From: Sulfurimonas sp.
GTDB lineage: Bacteria; Campylobacterota; Campylobacteria; Campylobacterales; Sulfurimonadaceae
Direction of reading: 5' to 3'
Assembly (NCBI GenBank): GCA_024762745.1
Contig: JANTGV010000026.1
Span: 1 to 9,188 of the forward strand
Length of the DNA stretch: 9,188 nt
Shown: positions 5,905 to 9,188 of the stretch, piece by piece
How the letters are laid out: each line of letters starts with the position of its first letter
Numbering within the stretch: the first letter of the stretch is position 1
The notes under the pieces: generated by a model
Databases searched by the model: none
What the model was told of the DNA's origin: nothing
The model's input: the letters and a program-made list of their open reading frames with translations, nothing else
Made by a program: the position numbers and the translations under genes

Positions 5905-6612
5905 TTGATATTTTTACAAAGGGGGCTTTTTGCCCTCGTTCTTACAATTTTATTTCAAATTCAATTAGCAGCAGAATATTTATATAAAGATGAAGTAGTT
6001 CATAGAGCAAGTTTTGAAGAACAGGTAGAAAAACTTGGATCCGAACTTTATGAGAAAACTGGTATAGTACTTAAACTTGTAATGCTCAAAAGATTACCAG
6101 TAGGTATAGATATGGCAAAGTATGAGAAGGAACTTCTCAACACTTTTAAAGAGCCTACAATACTTTTGACATTCTCAGAGTATGACATGGAAATAGACAT
6201 ACAGGTAAATGATGCTTCTTTATATAAATATTTTAATAGAAAACAGGTGCTAAGCCCGGTTGCTTCAGCTGTTCCAGCGTTTATTATGGCTATAACATAT
6301 GGTGACAGCTGGGAGAGTTTCAATGAACTCAGAACAAATTACGGTGGGTCTATCTTACCTTTAATAGCAGGTAAAGCAAAAGATGAGCAGAAAGTAGGGC
6401 AATACGCTGCTTCAATGTTTAACGGTTATATAGACATAGCACATCAAGTATCAACTGCAAAGGGCATCGTTTTAGAGAATGATCCTGGTAATGCAAACCA
6501 AGATGCTATCTTTTATGTAAAACTTGTTTTCTATGGTTTTGTTATTTATGGTATTGTTATGTACATAAGAAGAAAAATATATCTAAGAAGGCAGAGACTT
6601 GAGCAAAAGTAA
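5905..6612 (+). CDS. Membrane-anchored periplasmic protein with TPM-like domain, function unknown
   Basis: This 235-aa protein starts at TTG 5905. A stop codon three codons upstream in the same frame (5896-5898) and the lack of other nearby starts leave this as the only start that keeps the signal peptide. AGGA (5892-5895) is a modest SD. Residues 7-23 form a signal sequence ending near LAA-E. The region at about 38-135 (KLGSELYEKTGIVLKLVML, then PTILLTFSEYDMEIDIQVND) resembles the TPM fold (PF04536), which has a 'KTG' helix and an 'LLLxxS..d..i.I..g' strand pair. A C-terminal anchor helix (about 203-221) is followed by a very basic tail (RRKIYLRRQRLEQK). The expected topology is a periplasmic domain tethered to the inner membrane. 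Its place between oxidase genes and fixH suggests a role in cbb3 assembly or maintenance. The TPM assignment is tentative. Confidence 0.6.
   Translation: MIFLQRGLFALVLTILFQIQLAAEYLYKDEVVHRASFEEQVEKLGSELYEKTGIVLKLVMLKRLPVGIDMAKYEKELLNTFKEPTILLTFSEYDMEIDIQVNDASLYKYFNRKQVLSPVASAVPAFIMAITYGDSWESFNELRTNYGGSILPLIAGKAKDEQKVGQYAASMFNGYIDIAHQVSTAKGIVLENDPGNANQDAIFYVKLVFYGFVIYGIVMYIRRKIYLRRQRLEQK
5921..5937 (+). terminator. GC-rich hairpin at the operon junction (attenuator or processing site?)
   Basis: GGGGGC (5921-5926) pairs with GCCCTC (5932-5937) around a TTTTT loop: six pairs, one of them G-U. It is preceded by AAA and followed by CGTTCTTAC rather than a clean T-run. This is the most GC-rich hairpin in an otherwise AT-rich operon. 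It lies 17-33 nt into the TTG-initiated gene, just after the last small-subunit gene. It could be a leaky terminator, a 3' stabiliser for the upstream cco mRNA, or only the result of encoding RGLFAL. Confidence 0.35.
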
Positions 6613-7105
6613 CGGAAAAATTTGGCCATACGCTATAAGCGGGTCTATATTATTGATATTTGGAGCTTGTGTAGCGACTATAATAGTTGCTAGTAAGTTA
6701 CCAGTTGAAAAGAGTGATACCTATATGATGGATTATCAGAGTGCGGATGCGAAAGCAAATGAATTGATTCAAGAACAAATAGCATTTAATAAAAAATATA
6801 AGATAGAGTATATAACTGACGGACTGTCTCAGGAAAAGAGTATCTTAAAGTATAGAGTTACTGATTTAGATGAAAATCCTGTAAACAGTGCTGAGTTAAA
6901 GGTTGTTATTACAAGACCAAATAATCATAAACATGACCAAGAGTTGTTAAACCCAACTGTTGAAAATGGTATTTATACATTTTCTGCCATTAAACTTCCA
7001 AAGCCTGGACGTTGGGATGTGATGGCAAAAGTTAATATAGATGATTTACAGAGATTCTATAATGTAAAAGCAGATACAAGAGCTAAAGAGGCTTTTGAGT
7101 ACTAG
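6599..7105 (+). CDS. fixH: FixH family protein (cbb3 oxidase assembly-associated)
   Basis: This 168-aa protein has an N-terminal membrane helix (about residues 10-32, after KIWPYAISG) and a periplasmic domain of about 130 residues. The WP before the helix, the tyrosine-containing segment after it (YMMDYQSADAKANELIQ) and the late LPKPGRWDVMAKV motif (Gly137-Trp139) are features of the FixH family (PF05751). FixH proteins are encoded with cbb3 oxidase genes and are thought to act in maturation or metal delivery with the CcoI/FixI copper ATPase, which is not in this window. The start is TTG at 6599, with AAGG (6588-6591) seven nt before it; it overlaps the previous gene by 14 nt, so the two are probably translationally coupled. 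The stop TAG (7103-7105) is in the same frame as the next gene. Confidence 0.75.
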   Translation: MSKSNGKIWPYAISGSILLIFGACVATIIVASKLPVEKSDTYMMDYQSADAKANELIQEQIAFNKKYKIEYITDGLSQEKSILKYRVTDLDENPVNSAELKVVITRPNNHKHDQELLNPTVENGIYTFSAIKLPKPGRWDVMAKVNIDDLQRFYNVKADTRAKEAFEY

Positions 7106-7108
7106 GTA

Positions 7109-9188
7109 GTGAATAACACTACAGTTATTTTACCTTCTGCTCGTGCTATACGTCATGAGCAGCTAAACATTGAACAAGCTTCAATGTTTCTTCCAAACTA
7201 TATTACTATCAGTGAGTTTGTATCTAAACTATGTATTGTTAAAGAGTATAAGATTTATGATGATGATAGTCGTGTTTTACTTCTGCTTGAAGCATCTGAT
7301 TTTAAGGCTTTTTCTAATTTACAGATAGAGAGAAATTTTTTCACATTCACAAAAAACTCATCCTATATATTTAAGTTTTTTGAGGAGTTGAGTGCAGAGT
7401 TGTATGATATAAACTCTTTAGATTTGGCAGATACATATGCTGAATATGAGGAGCATATTGGTATACTTCAGGAACTTTATAAACGATATGAAACGCTCTG
7501 TAGTGAAAAAAAGATATTAGACAGAATCTTTTTACCAAAGCTATATAGTTTTAATGAAGATTATGCGAAAAGTCATAAGAAGATACTACTGCGTTTAGAT
7601 GGACATTTAACCAACTTCGAGTTAGAGCTTCTGGAAAAAACTGCTGAATTTACAGAAGTAGAAATAAGTTTTACAACAACTGAGTTTAATAAAAAAATGC
7701 AAAACAGATTTAGTGAACTTGGAGTTGAGTTAAGAAGTGACTATGAGTATTTAATATCATTCAATGAGAAAAGAGTGATTTCTAAGAGTGAGATTACAAA
7801 AAATAAAAATGTTAGTTGTGAATCTTTTAGTGAAAGAGTCCTTCAAGTTGCGTTTATTAAAAGAAAGCTTTATGAGTTTATTAAAAAAGGGCATAAAGCA
7901 GAGAGCATAGCAGTAGTTCTACCTGATGAGTCAATGGCAGAAATATTAAAAAGTTTTGATGAAGAGTCAAATTTTAATTTTGCGATGGGCGAGCAATTTA
8001 ATAAAAGTAAGATATACATTACACTCAATGCAACTCTCAAAGCTTTAGATCAGGGATCAAAAGAGAACTTTGCAAGAGTTAATAGAGTAGGAACTGAGTT
8101 AGAGAGTCTAATTTCAGGAATCTATTATAAACAGAGTAGTGAAGTAAACTTCGTAGAGCTTTTAGAGAAAATAAAAGAGAGTTTTGAGAATAGAAGTGAA
8201 CTCGAGATTTTTCAAGAGGAGATTCATAGTTTTAAAAACATTATACCAGCCATGAGTGAGATGAGTGTTAAATCACTTTTTAATCTTTTCTTGCAACGTT
8301 TAGCATCTCGTACTATGGATGATATAAGAGGTGGTAAAATCACTGTTATGGGAGTTTTAGAAACCCGTTCAGTAAATTTTGATGCAGTGATAATAGTTGA
8401 TTTTAGTGACAAGAACGTTCCTAAACGCAGTGATAAAGATATGTTTTTGAACACAAAAATAAGAGAAAACGCCTCTTTACCAACTATGAGCGATAGAGAG
8501 AATCTTCAAAAACACTACTATGAAACGCTAATTAACAACTCATCTGAAGTGGCTATATCATACATTAATTCCAGTGAGAGCAGTGAGTCCAGATTTTTAA
8601 AACAGCTGGGTATCAGAGAAAAAAGTCTATATCGTGAACTCGATTATGCCAACATTTTGTTTAAAAAAAGTGAATTGAAACCTGCAGAAGATAAAGAGAT
8701 AATTAGAGACTACAGTTTTAAAAACGTAAAACTTTCATCGACTGGTTTGAAATCATTTTTAACATGTAAACGCAGGTATTACTACAAGTATATAGAACGT
8801 ATAGAGTTCCATGAAATACCTCGAGATATGCCCAAAGAACATGAGATAGGAAACGCAGTACACTCTGCCCTAAAAGAGTTGTACTTGAAAAAGAAAAACT
8901 ATAGTAATGTGAATGAGTTAAAACAGGATTTATCAAAAGAGTTGGACAGCGTTCAAGGAGAGAGTGAACTTGACAGATACTTAATAGCTATGCAGAAAAA
9001 AAGAATGGAAATTTTTTGTGAAAATGAGATAAAGCGCTTTAGTGATGGCTGGAGTGTTGCGTTTTGTGAGAAGAGTATGAGCATAGATTTTGCAGGTATG
9101 ACTTTAACAGGACAGATAGATAGAATAGATAAACGCAACAATGAAATAGAAGTACTGGATTATAAAACGGGGTCATACTCTCTATATA
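7109..9188 (+). CDS. addB: AddB-like PD-(D/E)XK nuclease subunit, 3' end outside window
   Basis: From the GTG at 7109 the frame stays open for 693 codons to the window edge. AddB partners AddA in the helicase-nuclease that resects double-strand breaks for RecA recombination. The start gives MNNTTVILPSARAIRHEQL. No Walker A (GxxGxGK) follows, so this subunit is probably not an ATPase. GKITVMGVLETRSVNFD (Glu418, Arg420) is the conserved 'ExR' helicase-like motif. The RecB-type nuclease domain begins with STGLKSFLTCKRRYYYKY (Cys553), then IGNAVHSAL (His585), GQIDRID (Asp671) and VLDYKTG (Asp684, Lys686), so the visible catalytic residues are intact. Cys553 fits the first ligand of the AddB Fe-S cluster; the other three cysteines would lie beyond the edge. 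SD support for GTG is poor; it starts 3 nt after the fixH stop, suggesting reinitiation. Arginine is mostly AGA, indicating low expression. Position matches C. jejuni addB (Cj1481c, from memory). Confidence 0.88.
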   Translation, partial: MNNTTVILPSARAIRHEQLNIEQASMFLPNYITISEFVSKLCIVKEYKIYDDDSRVLLLLEASDFKAFSNLQIERNFFTFTKNSSYIFKFFEELSAELYDINSLDLADTYAEYEEHIGILQELYKRYETLCSEKKILDRIFLPKLYSFNEDYAKSHKKILLRLDGHLTNFELELLEKTAEFTEVEISFTTTEFNKKMQNRFSELGVELRSDYEYLISFNEKRVISKSEITKNKNVSCESFSERVLQVAFIKRKLYEFIKKGHKAESIAVVLPDESMAEILKSFDEESNFNFAMGEQFNKSKIYITLNATLKALDQGSKENFARVNRVGTELESLISGIYYKQSSEVNFVELLEKIKESFENRSELEIFQEEIHSFKNIIPAMSEMSVKSLFNLFLQRLASRTMDDIRGGKITVMGVLETRSVNFDAVIIVDFSDKNVPKRSDKDMFLNTKIRENASLPTMSDRENLQKHYYETLINNSSEVAISYINSSESSESRFLKQLGIREKSLYRELDYANILFKKSELKPAEDKEIIRDYSFKNVKLSSTGLKSFLTCKRRYYYKYIERIEFHEIPRDMPKEHEIGNAVHSALKELYLKKKNYSNVNELKQDLSKELDSVQGESELDRYLIAMQKKRMEIFCENEIKRFSDGWSVAFCEKSMSIDFAGMTLTGQIDRIDKRNNEIEVLDYKTGSYSLY

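Noticed and set aside
6048..6323. Minus-strand open frame of 91 codons
   Set aside because: Antisense to the TPM-like gene, which has a signal peptide, an anchor helix and operon context; the reverse frame has none.
8224..9141. Three minus-strand open frames (8224-8454, 8718-8936, 8953-9141)
   Set aside because: All lie opposite the uninterrupted AddB-like frame, whose nuclease motifs fall in exactly these segments; no independent signals.
1..9188. CRISPR array, insertion sequence, tRNA/rRNA gene or prophage segment
   Set aside because: No spaced direct repeats, transposase motifs, terminal inverted repeats or cloverleaf-type sequences were seen; the window is almost fully packed with conserved chromosomal genes.

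Overview
The window is AT-rich chromosomal DNA, and every gene in it lies on the + strand. Gene content and order point to a Campylobacterota (Epsilonproteobacteria) chromosome, probably a free-living Sulfurimonas/Sulfurovum-like organism. The order is MotE/MgtE-N-like protein, DUF507 protein, carA, then ccoN-ccoO-ccoQ-ccoP, a DUF4006 protein, fixH and an AddB-type nuclease. From memory this closely follows the Cj1496c-Cj1481c region of Campylobacter jejuni. The genus is inference; no rRNA or other species marker is present.

Left block (1-2017): the 3' end of a flagellar MotE-like/MgtE-N-domain gene, a 62-nt gap with an 11-bp inverted repeat and a possible promoter, then a DUF507 gene whose stop overlaps the start of carA (glutaminase subunit of carbamoyl-phosphate synthase; carB is not in the window). 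A 204-nt AT-rich gap (2018-2221) with candidate promoter and operator sequences follows.

Main block (2222-9188): one very tight operon whose gaps are 15, 12, 9, 10, 10 and 6 nt, a 14-nt overlap, and 3 nt. It starts with the four structural genes of the cbb3-type, high-affinity cytochrome c oxidase: CcoN (all haem and CuB ligands present), CcoO (one haem c), CcoQ and CcoP (two haems c). Next come two tiny single-pass membrane proteins: a 69-aa DUF4006 protein and a 29-aa protein easily missed because of its size. After these lie a membrane-anchored periplasmic protein with a TPM-like region, a FixH-family protein, and the first 693 codons of an AddB-like recombination nuclease that runs off the right edge. 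The 5' genes supply the oxidase, the middle genes probably help assemble or modulate it, and the last gene belongs to double-strand-break repair.

The operon appears graded in translation. The early genes have strong Shine-Dalgarno sequences, and ccoN/ccoO use CGT for nearly all arginines. The last three genes start with TTG, TTG and GTG. A GC-rich hairpin sits at the junction between the small-subunit genes and the distal genes. The best candidates for something undescribed are the 29-aa protein, the TPM-like protein and that junction hairpin.
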